From: an uncultured SAR86 cluster bacterium
Lineage (GTDB): Bacteria; Pseudomonadota; Gammaproteobacteria; Magnimaribacterales; D2472
DNA length: 64,000 bases
Assembly (NCBI GenBank): GCA_943789005.1
Contig: CALSSL010000002.1
Coordinates: 252,532 to 316,531, forward strand
Direction of reading: 5' to 3'
The notes under the pieces were generated by a model. It worked only from the letters and a program-made list of their open reading frames with translations. It had not been told where the DNA came from and searched no databases. Position numbers and translations under genes: made by a program. Below, in pieces: positions 47,892 through 60,212 of the stretch (position 1 is the stretch's first letter; the number at the start of each line of letters is the position of its first letter).

Positions 47892-48956
47892 ATGGAATTA
47901 AATATAATCATAAGTTATTTAATTATAAGCATAATGGCGTCTTTAGCTATTAATTCTGTTTTACGAAACTTTGCTAAACAAAAAAGTATACTTGTAGACA
48001 TTCCTGATAGAAGTAGAAAATTTCATAAAAGAGCAACACCTCTTACTGGGGGGATTGGCATACTTTTAGCAGTCGCTGTTTCTACAGAAATATATTTAAA
48101 TCTTAATAATCTCCAAGGATATTTGCCTGAATTTAGTCAAAAATTATATTTTGCCTCTATACCTCTTTTACTTTTGTTTTTATTTGATGATTTTAAATCT
48201 TTGAAGCCTATAGTTAGGCTTTTCATTCAAATTATATTGAGCTTATATGTAATTTTTTCAACAGATATATATTTAGCTAATTTTGGTAATTTGTTTGGTT
48301 TTGGTGTGGTAGATTTAGGCATTTTTGGCATTCCAATTACAGTCTTTTGTGTTGTAGGAATAATGAATGCATTTAATATGATAGATGGAATCAATGGTTT
48401 GTGTGCTGGTTCAGCTGTAATGGCATTACTTTTCACTGGTTTTTATTCAGGACTAATGTATGACTCAATACTGATGATCCTAATTGGATCGGTAATAGGT
48501 TTTTTAATATTTAATCTAAGATTCTTCGGTAAAAAAAGAGGTGTGTTCTTGGGTGATAGTGGCTCAAATCTAATAGGTTTTTGGGTGGCTTGGATTGCAA
48601 TTTTCTCATCACAAAATACGTTGTACCAAGTAGAACCAATTACAATGCTTTGGTTCGTATCTATTCCACTTCTTGATTGTATTGGGCTAATTGTTTCAAG
48701 AATAAGCCAAGGTATTGGCATCACATCTCCTGGCAGAGACCATATTCATCACAAGCTCATGCTTCGTTATTCACCAGAAGGTGCTTTGGGAATTATTTTA
48801 TTGATATCATTCTTTGCAGGTTTATTTGGTGTATTCTTAGATAATAATTTTGCACCGTGGATTTCAACATATCTTTTCATGGTATATTCAGCAACCTATT
48901 ATCTGTTTGCATATAAATATAAAAGTATTCGAGAGGGGTTGGTAAAAAATGTTTAA
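47892..48956 (+). CDS. WecA/MraY-family undecaprenyl-phosphate sugar-1-phosphate transferase
   Basis: 354-residue multi-span membrane enzyme that starts glycan synthesis by moving HexNAc-1-phosphate to undecaprenyl phosphate. I start at ATG 47892; the frame runs to 47709 but that would overlap the divergent gene. Motifs: IPDRSRKFHKRATPLTGGIGI, DD in FLFDDFK, NMIDGINGLCAG, FLGDSGSNLIGF and RDHIHH, the WecA-type active-site set. Likely supplies the O-antigen or exopolysaccharide exported by the SLBB/YjbH genes a few kilobases on. Overlaps the TerB-like gene by eight bases. Confidence 0.87.
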   Translation: MELNIIISYLIISIMASLAINSVLRNFAKQKSILVDIPDRSRKFHKRATPLTGGIGILLAVAVSTEIYLNLNNLQGYLPEFSQKLYFASIPLLLLFLFDDFKSLKPIVRLFIQIILSLYVIFSTDIYLANFGNLFGFGVVDLGIFGIPITVFCVVGIMNAFNMIDGINGLCAGSAVMALLFTGFYSGLMYDSILMILIGSVIGFLIFNLRFFGKKRGVFLGDSGSNLIGFWVAWIAIFSSQNTLYQVEPITMLWFVSIPLLDCIGLIVSRISQGIGITSPGRDHIHHKLMLRYSPEGALGIILLISFFAGLFGVFLDNNFAPWISTYLFMVYSATYYLFAYKYKSIREGLVKNV

Positions 48957-49395
48957 TTTTTTTAAGAAAAAGAAGCCTGAAATCAAAGAAAATAAAAATG
49001 ATTTTGATATAGAATTAACTGCTTCTATCTTGGCTTATGAGATTGCTCGATCTGATGGCGAGATCTTAGAATCTGAACTTACGATACTTTTAGATGAAAT
49101 AAAAAAAATTAGTATTAAAGTTGGCAAAGAAGCTAATAAGGTTTTAGAAATCATAGAGGAATATAGTAGGAACAGTGTTTCTTTTTATGAATTTATAGAT
49201 GATATAAATAAAGATTATTCCAAAGACAACAAACTTTCCTTGATTCGTTTCCTATACGATGTTGCATACGCTGATAAAATTCTAGAAGTAAACGAAGAAA
49301 GGCTCATTAGAAGAATTGCGGATATGATAAAAATAAAAGATATAGAGGTGCTGAAGATTAAAGATGCCTCTAAGAATGAAAAAAAAATTAATTAG
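48949..49395 (+). CDS. TerB/DjlA-like helical domain protein
   Basis: 148 residues, all helical and acidic/Lys rich. The repeated pattern LAYEIARSDGEILESELTIL and LYDVAYADKILEVNEERLI is the TerB signature, with a calcium/metal-type DG.I.E.E spacing in each half. An N-terminal MFNFFKKKKPE could bind the membrane surface. The family links membrane stress and phage-resistance systems in other bacteria. No other Ter genes are near; its 8-base overlap with the WecA-like gene suggests a cell-envelope role. Confidence 0.72.
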   Translation: MFNFFKKKKPEIKENKNDFDIELTASILAYEIARSDGEILESELTILLDEIKKISIKVGKEANKVLEIIEEYSRNSVSFYEFIDDINKDYSKDNKLSLIRFLYDVAYADKILEVNEERLIRRIADMIKIKDIEVLKIKDASKNEKKIN

Positions 49396-49404
49396 GTTGC
49401 TTAA

Positions 49405-51207
49405 CTAATAGTCTATAAAACTAGCATTATCTTTTAAGAATTGCTCTGATTTCTCTCTGCTACAGTTACCTGGGTACTCATCAACATATTCATCATATAA
49501 GTCGTCGCCAACGTATGTTAGCATCTGGAGAAGAACAACACATTTTTCTAAGTCGGTTAAAGCATCCTCTTTATATAAGTCATGTATTAAAGAGGAAAAG
49601 GAAAAGTTATCAGATTTCATTTTTAATTCTTTTCTTTTATCTAAAATCATATAATTTGATGAGGCATTTTTTAAACCATTATATTTTTTCCATTCTAATC
49701 CGTTCGTAGAAAATCCAGGTTCGCCATTTTTTGCAAAATTTGTCCAAAACTGCATCATATTTTTAGATGTGAATCTTTTGGATGGACCTTTTGGGTAAAT
49801 TAAAAAGCCATAGTCTCCAACTAATTTATTATTGCCTGTTAACAAAGGGATCTCTGTGGCATGTGCTGCACCAATAAGTTGCTTAAAATCACCAATAATA
49901 AATCTTCTATGGTCATCCCAGTCATATCTGTAAGCATATAAATTATTGTTGCCAGCCTCATAAAGACTTCTTAGCGGTCCATCAACCCCTCTAATTTTCC
50001 ATGCCTTACTTCTATAAGAGTTAAAAAGATTGAAAGCATCTTTATCATTTAAAACTACTTTAGGGACTCCAAAAATTGAGCCGAAAAAAGAGTAATCAAG
50101 ATCAACAAAATATTTAGCCGAAGCAAGCCATAATTTAACTTCATCTCTATTTGAGCCTGCAATGATTGGAACACTATGAAGGTATTCTTTTTTTGATAAT
50201 GCATCTGTTAAGCCTATTTTAGGTATTACTAGTCCATCAGCAGTTAATAGAGGTAGGTTTTCATACGATGGTCTTTGTGAATAATATCTGAAAAACTCCT
50301 TTGATGATAAATTCTTTAGAAAATTTCTAATTTCTTTATCATTTTCTGTTTGAAGGACATTTAATGATTTGTCTTCAATAATTTGATTAACGACATTCCA
50401 GCTAGAATGCTTAGAAGTTGATGAGTATTTTGAAGGTCTATATGAATCTTTTAAGGAGTATGTTGTCGTATAACCTGATTGAGAAATTGCTTTATGAAAA
50501 AGCCCTTTTGCTTGAGTGGTAACTAATAATGATAAAACATTATGTCCTCCTGCAGACTCTCCAAAAATTGTTACATTATTAGGATCTCCGCCAAAATTAG
50601 ATATATTTCTATTCACCCATTTAAGGGCTTGAATTATATCTAAAGTCCCAAAATTTGAAGTTTTATCTAATCCAGCTTGCTGTCCTTGGATTGAAGGGTG
50701 TGTAAACCAACCAAATGGTCCCAACCTATAATTTATAGTAACTATTAACACTTCATGATTTTTTGTCATGGTAGAGAAATCATATAAGTCTTTTAAGCCC
50801 GATGTGTTTCCACCACCATGAATCCAAAACATTACTGGTAGCAATTTTTGTGAATCATTTACCAATGGGTTACCATGGGGCCTTGATATCTAAATACAAA
50901 CAATCCTCTGAACCAGAGAAATAATCATCACCTTCAGAACCACCTAAGCCAGAGGGTTCTTGTACACAAAAATTATCTTCTTTAGGTCTTATAATATTAT
51001 TAATGGAGGATACATCTAAATCTTGAGGTGCTCTCCATCTAAGGTCGCCAATGGTGGTTTTGCATAAGGTATGTCATCCCAACTAATAACTGCATTTTCT
51101 TCCTGGCCATATATAATGCCGCTAGTGGTCTTGATAACATAATCATCACTTAAAATATGAGATGAACATAGAATAAAGTAAAATACTAATGCATTGTTTA
51201 ATTTCAT
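49405..51207 (-). CDS. Secreted type-B carboxylesterase, broken by two single-base errors
   Basis: About 600 residues when repaired. The start (ATG 51207) gives a signal peptide and SGIIYGQEENAVISWDDIPYAKPPL; adding a G to the TTGGC near 51050 recovers LGDLRWRAPQDLDV; removing a C from GGCCCC near 50880 recovers the join to NPLVNDSQ. The remaining frame is continuous from 50865 and has the oxyanion hole WIHGGGNTSG, nucleophile GESAGG, the acid in SNRDEV-like region and active His in AHATEIP. Cleaves ester bonds in the periplasm or outside the cell. The breaks sit in homopolymers, so I expect an intact gene. Confidence 0.85.
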
Positions 51208-51246
51208 AATAACTCTAACATATTGAATATATAATAACCCATTTAA

Positions 51247-51323
51247 CGGGATGTAGCGCAGCCTGGTAGCGCACTACACTGGGGGTGTAGTGGTCGTCGG
51301 TTCAAATCCGGCCATCCCGACCA
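51247..51323 (+). tRNA. tRNA-Pro (anticodon GGG)
   Basis: 77 bases including encoded CCA. Acceptor CGGGATG pairs with CATCCCG; D-stem GCGC/GCGC; anticodon stem CTACA/TGTAG around the loop CTGGGGG, so the anticodon is GGG; T-arm GTCGG-TTCAAAT-CCGGC. Convergent with ihfA, five bases apart. tRNA genes near ihfA are common in gammaproteobacteria. Confidence 0.95.
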
Positions 51324-51328
51324 CAAAC

Positions 51329-51604
51329 TTAGTTTATTAAAGTTTTTAATTTATTTGATGCCTTAAAATTCAATTTCGATCTTTCAGTTATAACAAATTC
51401 TTCTTTTGTTATTGGATTTCTTCCTATTCTACTTGGAGTAGTTTTATGTGTAAAACTTCCAAAATTTGGAATCTTTACTACAGATTTTGCTGAATTGTGA
51501 ATTATTAGATTTATAAATTTATCAAATAACTGGTTACTATCAGATTTTGATACATGTGCACTCAAAGAGATATTATTAAGAATATCCTTTTTTGTAAGGT
51601 TCAT
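51329..51604 (-). CDS. ihfA: IHF/HU-family DNA-binding protein (IhfA-like)
   Basis: 91 residues with the type II DNA-binding fold: N-terminal [19 protein letters not shown], core [13 protein letters not shown] and the DNA-intercalating arm [14 protein letters not shown]. IhfA is favoured over HU because it lies close to the pheST operon and the tRNA-Pro, as in other gammaproteobacteria, although a three-gene insert now separates it from pheT. The sequence is more divergent than most IhfA. It bends DNA in recombination, replication and transcription. Confidence 0.8.
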   Translation of the reverse strand: MNLTKKDILNNISLSAHVSKSDSNQLFDKFINLIIHNSAKSVVKIPNFGSFTHKTTPSRIGRNPITKEEFVITERSKLNFKASNKLKTLIN

Positions 51605-51614
51605 TAATTAATGT

Positions 51615-52778
51615 CTAGGTGCCAGTTCCGGTTCCAGTTCCAGTTCCAGTTCCAGTTCCTGTACCTGTTCCTGTACCTGTACCTGTGCCAGTATCATCAT
51701 CATCTGGGTCATTAGTAACATTGACTGTGATTTCTTGCGTTGCAGAATTAGAACTTGCATCAGAAGCTGTTACAGTTGCAGTATATACAGTTTTGGTTTC
51801 ATAATCCGGAGCAGTCACAAAGCTAAGAACGCCTGATGAAGTTATAGCAAGCTCATTACCAGAAACGGTAAATGTTACCTCTGCTAAATCAAAAGCAGTT
51901 ACAGTACCTATTGCAGTTTGATTTTCTTCAGCACTAAAAGTAGCAGGAGATGTGAAAACTGGCGCAGTAGTATCAACTACATTAACTGTTCTAGATGCTG
52001 TTCCGACATTACCAGAGGCATCTGTTGCTGTATATGTAAGGGTGTATGAACCAACAGTATTTGTATCGACAGTACCTGTCGTTACTACAGTCACATCACC
52101 AGAAAGATCGGTAGCTGTTGCACCGGCATCAACGTATGTAGCACCAAGTTCAACAGTTGGAGTATCACCATTAGGTGTTACTACTGGCGCAGTAGTATCA
52201 ACTACATTAACCGTTCTAAAAGCCTGTGATATATTCCCGGATGAATCCGTGGCGGTGTAGGTAATTTGATATGAGCCAACTGAGTTAGTATTAACAGTTC
52301 CAGAGGTTACTAGAGTAGCAGAACCGCTATCATCACTTGCTGAAGCTCCAGCATCTGTATAAGAACCACCAAGTTCGACAGTTGCAGGATTGTCACCATT
52401 AACAGTTATGACTGGTGGCGTAAAATCTCTCACAACAGGATCGTCATCAATATTTCCAGAATCAGACAATATAACTCCAGCACCTACTAATGCTGCAACA
52501 ATATATACAAGTTCAGCAGTAACTAGTGAAAGTTGTATTGTTGCTTCCTTAACATCAGATGGATTCTGTGAACTTTCTTTTGTTTCTTCAAGTCTTTGTG
52601 CTTCGTTTTCTAAATAAGCTTTTCTTGATCTAAGCTCATCAACACCCATTTGATTAACTCTCACTGTAATTTCATTGGCTTGAGCGTTTGTAATACTATA
52701 TGCACTAAGATCAGTAGTCTCAGCAATAGTTGTTGAAGTAAAAATAACAAAAATTGTGTATACAAGTAAATTTTTCAT
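51615..52778 (-). CDS. Secreted DUF5011/bacterial-Ig repeat protein with Gly-Thr tail
   Basis: 387 residues. Signal peptide (MKNLLVYTIFVIFTSTTIAE), a helical region to about 115 with a hydrophobic stretch (IVAALVGAGVILS), two DUF5011/HYR Ig-like repeats of about 75 residues (starting DFTPPVITV and DTTAPVVTP), then a cadherin-like domain (APVFTSPATFSAEENQTAI) and a DDDD plus T(GT)12 tail. Such domains bind surfaces or glycans. It stops in the low-complexity tail directly before ihfA, so the protein may have lost a C-terminal part through repeat slippage. Stop to ihfA start is 10 bases. Confidence 0.8.
   Translation of the reverse strand: MKNLLVYTIFVIFTSTTIAETTDLSAYSITNAQANEITVRVNQMGVDELRSRKAYLENEAQRLEETKESSQNPSDVKEATIQLSLVTAELVYIVAALVGAGVILSDSGNIDDDPVVRDFTPPVITVNGDNPATVELGGSYTDAGASASDDSGSATLVTSGTVNTNSVGSYQITYTATDSSGNISQAFRTVNVVDTTAPVVTPNGDTPTVELGATYVDAGATATDLSGDVTVVTTGTVDTNTVGSYTLTYTATDASGNVGTASRTVNVVDTTAPVFTSPATFSAEENQTAIGTVTAFDLAEVTFTVSGNELAITSSGVLSFVTAPDYETKTVYTATVTASDASSNSATQEITVNVTNDPDDDDTGTGTGTGTGTGTGTGTGTGTGTGT
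51618..51692. repeat. Hexanucleotide microsatellite encoding Gly-Thr tail
   Basis: Twelve 6-base units of the form GTnCCn on the plus strand (Gly-Thr on the minus strand), with several pure consecutive units. Unit-number change would keep frame, while loss of a single base would move the stop. Confidence 0.9.
51958..52217. repeat. Internal direct repeat of 35 bp, period 225 bp
   Basis: ACTGGCGCAGTAGTATCAAC begins at both 51958 and 52183, and the match continues for about 35 bases with one mismatch. It marks the junction between the two DUF5011 repeats (75 codons each) and could recombine to change repeat number. Confidence 0.85.
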
Positions 52779-52917
52779 AAAAGCCTGTGTTGAGTTAACT
52801 ATCCCCTAAATGCAAACTATACTATTATTTTGTTGAATTTAAAACATTTTTACCTATAAATATGTTTTTTTTCTAAACTCACTTTTTATATAAAAAATCA
52901 TATCTCAGTAAATAGTT

Positions 52918-54873
52918 TTAGTTATAGTTTCTAAATTTTATTAATAAGTCGTTAAGCGTATGCTTTCTTATTAATTTAGCTCCAGGATCTTTTGTTAAAG
53001 GCCTCCAAGTGTAACTTATAAAATTACCATATATTGGTATATTAAAAAATATACCTTTATCAAAGGTTCCCTCACCGAACTGTTCTGACGAAACGTCAGT
53101 AAATGATGCAAATACCCCAAATTTGGTACCATTTATAAATGACCTTGATAATTCAAAGGTTGTACCTTCGTCTCCGGCCAAATATTCACCATATGAAATT
53201 TTCATATCAAATGGAATATAGTCATAATTTCTATAATAGAAATTTAAAGAATGTGTAATATTCTCATAATCTTGTGTCCCGAATCTCATTTTGTAATCTC
53301 TTTTCTTAACATTAAAAATCTCAAATCCAAAAGCATAATTAGAATTATTTTTAAAATAAAGGTACTCACCGCCATAACCAGAGAACATTTCTTCTAAAAT
53401 ACCTCCAGTAAACATAAGATGGTGGTTTTTTTTAGGAGTAATATGATAATCAAGCTGCGCTCTTCCAATAATAATGCCTTCATCAAGATTTCTAAGATAA
53501 TCTTTAATATCAGACCTTACTTGAGCTGGATAAGTGTTTACAGGAGGGATAGTAAGATCATCAAAGTTATCTGCTAATGAATATTTAATATTTGATGAAA
53601 AAAAGAAATTATCTTGTATTAAATATTCGCTATTATTTTCTAACAATAAAGCACCTTTAAAAAAGTCTTCTCTTGATGCTAAAAATGGTCTTAAAACCAA
53701 ACCATTAGATGAAGAAAACTTTCTAGATGCCTTCCTTTCATATAATATCTTGGAATTGTTTATAAAATCTTCATCAAAATCTGTTTTTGCTTGAAGGTTT
53801 GCAATTCTTAAGTCAGTTTTAATTTCTTTATTGATACCAGAATCAATAGAAGCAGATGTAATAATCTCTTCAATAATATCAAGATTACTGTGGGTGAATT
53901 GGGTCAACTCTAAACCAAGAGCATCAGCTGATTCAATAATTTTATTGACTCCAATGCCATTATTTTCAATATTCTTTATAAGTTTTTTATATCTATCATC
54001 TTGAGGTTTTATGGTTTCAGATGTTTTATATTGATATTTTTTTACAGCTTGTTTTGGGTTATCTTTGTATACGAACTTTGCTGAAAAATAATTATTTCTT
54101 TCATTTGCTATTCCAATACTAAAGTTTTTATTTACAGCATAATCTATGCCAAATGAATAATTACTTTCTGCTTTTTTATAACCAACTTGTCCCGGGGTGA
54201 GAGTGTTATCAGTTTCAAATTTTATTAAAATCTTACTATTGAGCGCATAGGATATCCCAAAAAATGGTGAGGCTTTTTCTCCAGAGAAATATCTTGACGG
54301 CTGAAACTGACCACCATTATCTTCAGTTGAATTGGGTCTATCATAAAATTGATCATCTATAAATCCAAAAGGATTTTTAAAACTATTTTTTGAGCCATTT
54401 AATGTGCCCCAACTAAGGCCTAAATGAAAATCTATATTATTAATGCCATAACTTCCAACAATGTACTCTGAACTATAGAAACCAGTACCAGCAATATCGT
54501 TTATTCCTAATGCAACTGCTGGAAATATCCCCTCTTCTTTTAATCTAAACTTAAAATTAAAACCTTTATCCTTGTAGTCCTGCTGGCAAACGCTATCAAA
54601 AGCTTGTGCGCAATATGGCCTGTCTTGAATATTGGTATAAAAAAAGGAGGCTTCCATCCAATCATAAGGATAAGACGTCATAGTAATTTTTTGATCAGGC
54701 TCACCGTTATATAAAGTTAAACCGTATGATGACTCATCATAAAATCTGGCAGTAGGCATGTTCACAAGGCCAATTACACCGTGATTATTAAAAGAATTAT
54801 AATTAAAGCTATCAGTATAAATGTTTTGAATAAAGAAAATTAAAAATAAGTAGACAGAAGTATATTTCTTCAT
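52918..54873 (-). CDS. YjbH/GfcD-like outer-membrane protein for polysaccharide secretion
   Basis: 651 residues. Signal peptide (KYTSVYLFLIFFIQNIYTDS) followed by the YjbH start GVIGLVNMPTARFYDESS, SYPYDWMEASFFYTNI and LGINDIAGTGFYSSEY; the rest alternates beta strands, as expected of a double-barrel YjbH/GfcD protein. These proteins help release group 4 capsule or exopolysaccharide through the outer membrane. The SLBB exporter lies 12 bases upstream on the same strand, matching the GfcD/GfcE or Vibrio YjbH-Wza pairing. 139 bases separate it from the DUF5011 protein; I see no clear signal there. Confidence 0.82.
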   Translation of the reverse strand: MKKYTSVYLFLIFFIQNIYTDSFNYNSFNNHGVIGLVNMPTARFYDESSYGLTLYNGEPDQKITMTSYPYDWMEASFFYTNIQDRPYCAQAFDSVCQQDYKDKGFNFKFRLKEEGIFPAVALGINDIAGTGFYSSEYIVGSYGINNIDFHLGLSWGTLNGSKNSFKNPFGFIDDQFYDRPNSTEDNGGQFQPSRYFSGEKASPFFGISYALNSKILIKFETDNTLTPGQVGYKKAESNYSFGIDYAVNKNFSIGIANERNNYFSAKFVYKDNPKQAVKKYQYKTSETIKPQDDRYKKLIKNIENNGIGVNKIIESADALGLELTQFTHSNLDIIEEIITSASIDSGINKEIKTDLRIANLQAKTDFDEDFINNSKILYERKASRKFSSSNGLVLRPFLASREDFFKGALLLENNSEYLIQDNFFFSSNIKYSLADNFDDLTIPPVNTYPAQVRSDIKDYLRNLDEGIIIGRAQLDYHITPKKNHHLMFTGGILEEMFSGYGGEYLYFKNNSNYAFGFEIFNVKKRDYKMRFGTQDYENITHSLNFYYRNYDYIPFDMKISYGEYLAGDEGTTFELSRSFINGTKFGVFASFTDVSSEQFGEGTFDKGIFFNIPIYGNFISYTWRPLTKDPGAKLIRKHTLNDLLIKFRNYN

Positions 54874-54885
54874 CTAATTTAGAAC

Positions 54886-57159
54886 TTAATTAGTATTCGA
54901 CAAACTTTCAATTGCAGCTGCAGAAAAAGCCAAATCAGACAAAATTTGTGTAACAGGCAATAAAGCTTCTAAGCCAGGATTATTAGTAATAATTTTTCTT
55001 GGAACCACAATAGTATCACCAGGTTCAAGGCCAACATTTCTAACAAAAATATTTCTATTAGCTTTTTTAACGATTCCATTTGCCTTGATCACATATACCC
55101 TTCTTTTATCCGCATATTGTTGGTACCCACCAGCTTGATTTATTGCAGAGGTAATAGTTAATTTTTTTGAGTATTCGAATGCTATTGGATTTAAAACCTC
55201 TCCGAGTACATTTACAGCATTTGGATTTTTAGGAACAATAATCGTATCTCCATCAAATAAAATTGTATTAATTGAGCCTTGTGATTTTGGAGTAAAGTCT
55301 CCTGCCAGTCTCCCTAAATTTTCTGGTTCTATACTTTCTGAAAGTGCTCTTATTAAATTAATATCACCAATATTTTCTCCTTTTTGGACAGAAGTTAAAA
55401 TTACCTTATTGAGATCTTCTTTAGATTTTTCTATAGACTTAATCTGCCTTGCTCTTATATTGTCTCTAGTCAAGATAATTCCTTTAAGATAAGCTTGATT
55501 TTTAAAATTACCAACTAATTGATATAAGTCCTCTATGGTAGCGTCATCATTTAAAACATAAGTTCCTGGAAAGTCCACAGCACCACTAATAGATACCTCA
55601 ATAAGATCATTATCAAAAGATCTAAAATTAACAGTATTATATTTTTCTGCTATATATTGCATATTTTTATAATTATCATTAACTACAATATTCTTCAGCG
55701 GACTAACATAAGTAGCAATATTATCTACGTCACTCATGTCTAAACCCAATAAATTTATAAATGAGCTAACAGAATATTTTCCGTATACTGGCAATCTGAA
55801 ATTGCCCTGTCTATGAGATAGCCTTAATTCATATTCTGTTATTAGCTTTCTTGACGTTTCAGAGACATCAAATGATCTTGTATCAATATTTGCAAAATAA
55901 ATTCTAGAATTGGGTAAAAGCTCTACAGAGGTATAGGTGTTTGGATCATTTAAATTAAATAAAACTGTAGATTTGATTAGCTTATTTTCGTCAAATTGCT
56001 CTAATACAGCCAACCAAGGATATACATCAATAAATTTTAAATCATTTATTAAATCAGTTAACTTTCTATACTTTAGAGCATTATAAAAACCCGGCTCCTC
56101 TATTGCTCCTTGAACGAGAATGTTAGCGCTTGGTTCGTTTACATAATTAAAAACATTTACTGATAATGCGTTTTGTAGGTTTTGATCTAGAGTATCAACA
56201 TTTTTCTTAACTATTGATGCTTCATTTAAATCCAAAAATGATACAGATATATTAGATTTATTTGCGGTTTGGTTAAAGCCAAGAGCAAAATCTACCAAAC
56301 TATTAATAGTTTCACCTTCTAAGACTTCATATATTCCAGGTCGCTTTACAGCACCGGTTATTTCAACAAACTGAGATGCTGCGTTTATTAATAAAGTATC
56401 GCCTGCCTCAATAGTAAGATCATTAGATCTATTACCTTTGATAAGTAAATCGTATAAATCAAAAGAAAAGACCTCTTTATTATTTCTTATTAACTTAATA
56501 TCTCTCAAGGATCCTATTTCAGAAATACCCCCAGAGTATGCAAGTGCTCCAGTAATGGTGCTAAAGGGGTTAACTAAATATGTTCCTGGAGTATTTACCG
56601 CACCAACAATAGTTATCTTTTTGGCGCTTAAATTTTGTAATGAAACATCAATATTTACCCCAATGTAAGCTTGTTTAATTAATTGCGATAGTTTCTCTTT
56701 AACCTCTTTAAAACTAAGGCCGACAACAGAAACAGAACCAAGTTCAGGAAACAAAATTGTGCCATCCAGCTTAACATTTAAATTAAATAAGGCATCTTTC
56801 GAACCTGTTAAAATAACTGTAAATTGATCTCTTAAAGATATTATATAGTCATTAGGAAGTGGTAAGTCTCCAACCGCTGTGAGAGAGGTAGGCATTGATG
56901 AAAAAAAATCATAACCATATTTCTTACCTGCAATTTTATTTGAATCACCGCTAGATTTTTTAATTACTAATGACTCATCAATCACTGGTAGTTCTTCAAC
57001 TGACTTATCGGTAGAATTCTTGCTTGCATAAGCATCTTTTGCCATTTCAATTTGCTCAGGACTAAGCTGAGACAGGATTGATGGGTCTATAGCTTGTCCA
57101 AAAGAATAAAATGGAAATAAAGATAAAGCCAAAAGAAGATATTTTTTGTAATGTTCCAT
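54886..57159 (-). CDS. Multi-SLBB polysaccharide export protein (Wza/GfcE-like)
   Basis: 757 residues. Signal peptide (YKKYLLLALSLFPFYSFGQA), a polysaccharide-export domain starting GDLPLPNDYIISLRDQFTVILTG with DGTILFPELGSVSVVGLSF, then a series of SLBB domains, each beginning near VGAVNTPGTYLV, ITGAVKRPGIYEV, VQGAIEEPGFYNA, ISGAVDFPGTYVL and VLGEVLNPIAFEY. It is much longer than Wza and belongs to the multi-SLBB type found in Vibrio and marine bacteria. The C-terminus has a weak hydrophobic stretch (LLPVTQILSDLAFSAAAI) possibly crossing the outer membrane. 70 bases follow the pheT stop. Confidence 0.85.
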   Translation of the reverse strand: MEHYKKYLLLALSLFPFYSFGQAIDPSILSQLSPEQIEMAKDAYASKNSTDKSVEELPVIDESLVIKKSSGDSNKIAGKKYGYDFFSSMPTSLTAVGDLPLPNDYIISLRDQFTVILTGSKDALFNLNVKLDGTILFPELGSVSVVGLSFKEVKEKLSQLIKQAYIGVNIDVSLQNLSAKKITIVGAVNTPGTYLVNPFSTITGALAYSGGISEIGSLRDIKLIRNNKEVFSFDLYDLLIKGNRSNDLTIEAGDTLLINAASQFVEITGAVKRPGIYEVLEGETINSLVDFALGFNQTANKSNISVSFLDLNEASIVKKNVDTLDQNLQNALSVNVFNYVNEPSANILVQGAIEEPGFYNALKYRKLTDLINDLKFIDVYPWLAVLEQFDENKLIKSTVLFNLNDPNTYTSVELLPNSRIYFANIDTRSFDVSETSRKLITEYELRLSHRQGNFRLPVYGKYSVSSFINLLGLDMSDVDNIATYVSPLKNIVVNDNYKNMQYIAEKYNTVNFRSFDNDLIEVSISGAVDFPGTYVLNDDATIEDLYQLVGNFKNQAYLKGIILTRDNIRARQIKSIEKSKEDLNKVILTSVQKGENIGDINLIRALSESIEPENLGRLAGDFTPKSQGSINTILFDGDTIIVPKNPNAVNVLGEVLNPIAFEYSKKLTITSAINQAGGYQQYADKRRVYVIKANGIVKKANRNIFVRNVGLEPGDTIVVPRKIITNNPGLEALLPVTQILSDLAFSAAAIESLSNTN

Positions 57160-57229
57160 AATAATGCGTAATTTATTAACGTATTTTACATTTATTTATA
57201 AAATATAGTAGTGATAGATACTATATTAA

Positions 57230-59853
<2,624 letters not shown>

Positions 59854-59860
59854 TTAGAAG

Positions 59861-60206
59861 CTACTTTACTGCAGTTTGTACGATTTTCTCAAAGGTTGAT
59901 GTATCGTTATAGCAAGTTCAGAAAGAATTTTTCTATCTATAGCAATATTATTTTTTATTAAACCATTCATTAATATTGAATATGAAACTCCAAGCTCCTT
60001 GATCCAGCATTAATTCTAGCAATCCAAAGAGATCTGAAAGCTCTTTTTCTATTTTTTCTATCTCTAAATGCATATTGAAGAGATTTGATATTAGATTGCT
60101 TGGCAGTTCTGAATAATCTACTTCTAGCTCCGTAATGACCTTTGGTAGCACTTAATACTTTCTTATGTTTAGCTTTAGCTGTTACTGATTTTGTTACTCT
60201 TGGCAT
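59861..60206 (-). CDS. rplT: Ribosomal protein L20, two bases missing
   Basis: 115 residues when repaired. [34 protein letters not shown] and [18 protein letters not shown] are unmistakable. After ARINAG one A is missing near 59999 (recovers [19 protein letters not shown]) and after ELAIT one G is missing near 59909 (recovers [14 protein letters not shown] and the stop at 59861). Binds 23S rRNA and is essential for 50S assembly. Between rpmI and pheS as usual. Confidence 0.93.
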
Positions 60207-60212
60207 GATTTA

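Noticed and set aside
49405-51207. Carboxylesterase as a decayed pseudogene
   Set aside because: Both breaks are one base in homopolymers and all catalytic residues are kept.
51619-52260. Plus-strand Pro-Val repeat proteins
   Set aside because: Antisense of the Gly-Thr tail and Ig repeats; no ribosome site, and the minus-strand protein has a signal peptide and known domains.
59948-60151. Gene overlapping rplT on the same strand
   Set aside because: A shifted-frame reading of rplT; the L20 sequence explains the DNA once two missing bases are restored.
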